Notes under the pieces: model-generated | The model's database searches: none | What the model was told of the DNA's origin: nothing | The model's input: only the letters and a program-made list of their open reading frames with translations | DNA from: Actinomycetales bacterium UBA1383 | Lineage (GTDB): Bacteria > Actinomycetota > Actinomycetes > Actinomycetales > Actinomycetaceae | Length of the DNA: 12,916 nucleotides | Assembly: GCA_002305415.1 (NCBI GenBank) | Contig: DBQX01000043.1 | Coordinates: 1 to 12,916 of the forward strand | Reading direction: 5' to 3' | Made by a program: the position numbers and the translations under genes | Shown here: positions 12,905 to 12,916 of the stretch, piece after piece | How positions within the stretch are numbered: the stretch's first letter is position 1 | Layout: the number at the start of each line of letters is the position of its first letter

Positions 12905-12916
12905 ATGCTGAAGGCC
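12905..12916 (+). CDS. Possible start of a plus-strand gene running off the window
   Basis: ATG at 12905 opens a frame reading M-L-K-A to the window end. A G-rich stretch (12885-12890) is rather far (14 nt) to be its ribosome-binding site; GACAAT 7 nt before ATG could be a leaderless -10 box. Four codons cannot identify a gene. Confidence 0.2.

Noticed and set aside
12771..12916. Minus-strand gene ending at the parA start (one frame is open from the window edge to a TGA overlapping GTGA)
   Set aside because: The frame is Pro/Gly/Arg low complexity without motifs and contains the promoter-like region; likely non-coding.

Overview
The window looks like chromosomal DNA of a high-GC actinobacterium, probably of the Micrococcales type (Cellulomonas/Georgenia-like). 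This rests on codon usage, GTG starts, and the gene order parA-scpA-scpB-rluB-tyrA-cmk-plsC-der, which is familiar in that group. The genus cannot be fixed from the sequence.

Layout. (1) Positions 1-2113 look like accessory DNA, visibly poorer in GC than the rest. They hold the broken 5' end of an ABC-transporter substrate-binding lipoprotein gene (minus), a 358-bp divergent regulatory region with two LacI-type operator-like palindromes, a LacI-family repressor gene (plus), and a 437-bp gene-free stretch. That stretch carries short repeats, a partial inverted match to the neighbouring tRNA, and a faint trace of a tyrosine integrase. (2) A tRNA-Pro(GGG) gene (minus, 2114-2187) marks the border. 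(3) A formate/nitrite-type channel gene (plus, about 2284-3147) meets, tail to tail with a 12-bp overlap, a long gene of unknown function (minus, 3136-5526). Its product is a helical-repeat-like protein with two C-terminal membrane segments. (4) From 5643 to 12770 an eight-gene minus-strand operon is packed almost without gaps: parA, scpA, scpB, rluB, tyrA, cmk, plsC, der. Three of its junctions are ATGA stop/start overlaps, and parA-scpA and scpA-scpB overlap by 11 and 8 bp. (5) The last 134 bp are the parA upstream region, and a plus-strand reading frame may begin at 12905.

How the genes work together. The operon joins chromosome segregation and condensation (ParA, ScpA, ScpB) to ribosome maturation (RluB, Der), CMP/dCMP phosphorylation (Cmk), tyrosine synthesis (TyrA) and phospholipid acylation (PlsC): a growth-linked housekeeping set. 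parA appears to be transcribed as a leaderless mRNA, with a TAGGCT -10 box exactly 6 nt before its GTG. tyrA has the same geometry with TAGGGT, so it may have an internal promoter. At the left end, the LacI regulator probably controls the divergent transport gene. One operator-like site overlaps a TTGACA -35 hexamer pointing toward that gene, but the gene carries an in-frame stop after 86 codons, so the regulated system may be decaying.

I did not find a clearly new multi-gene system. The best candidates for a second look are the unknown 796-residue membrane-anchored protein, the repeat-rich tRNA-Pro flank, the operator pair, and the leaderless promoters.
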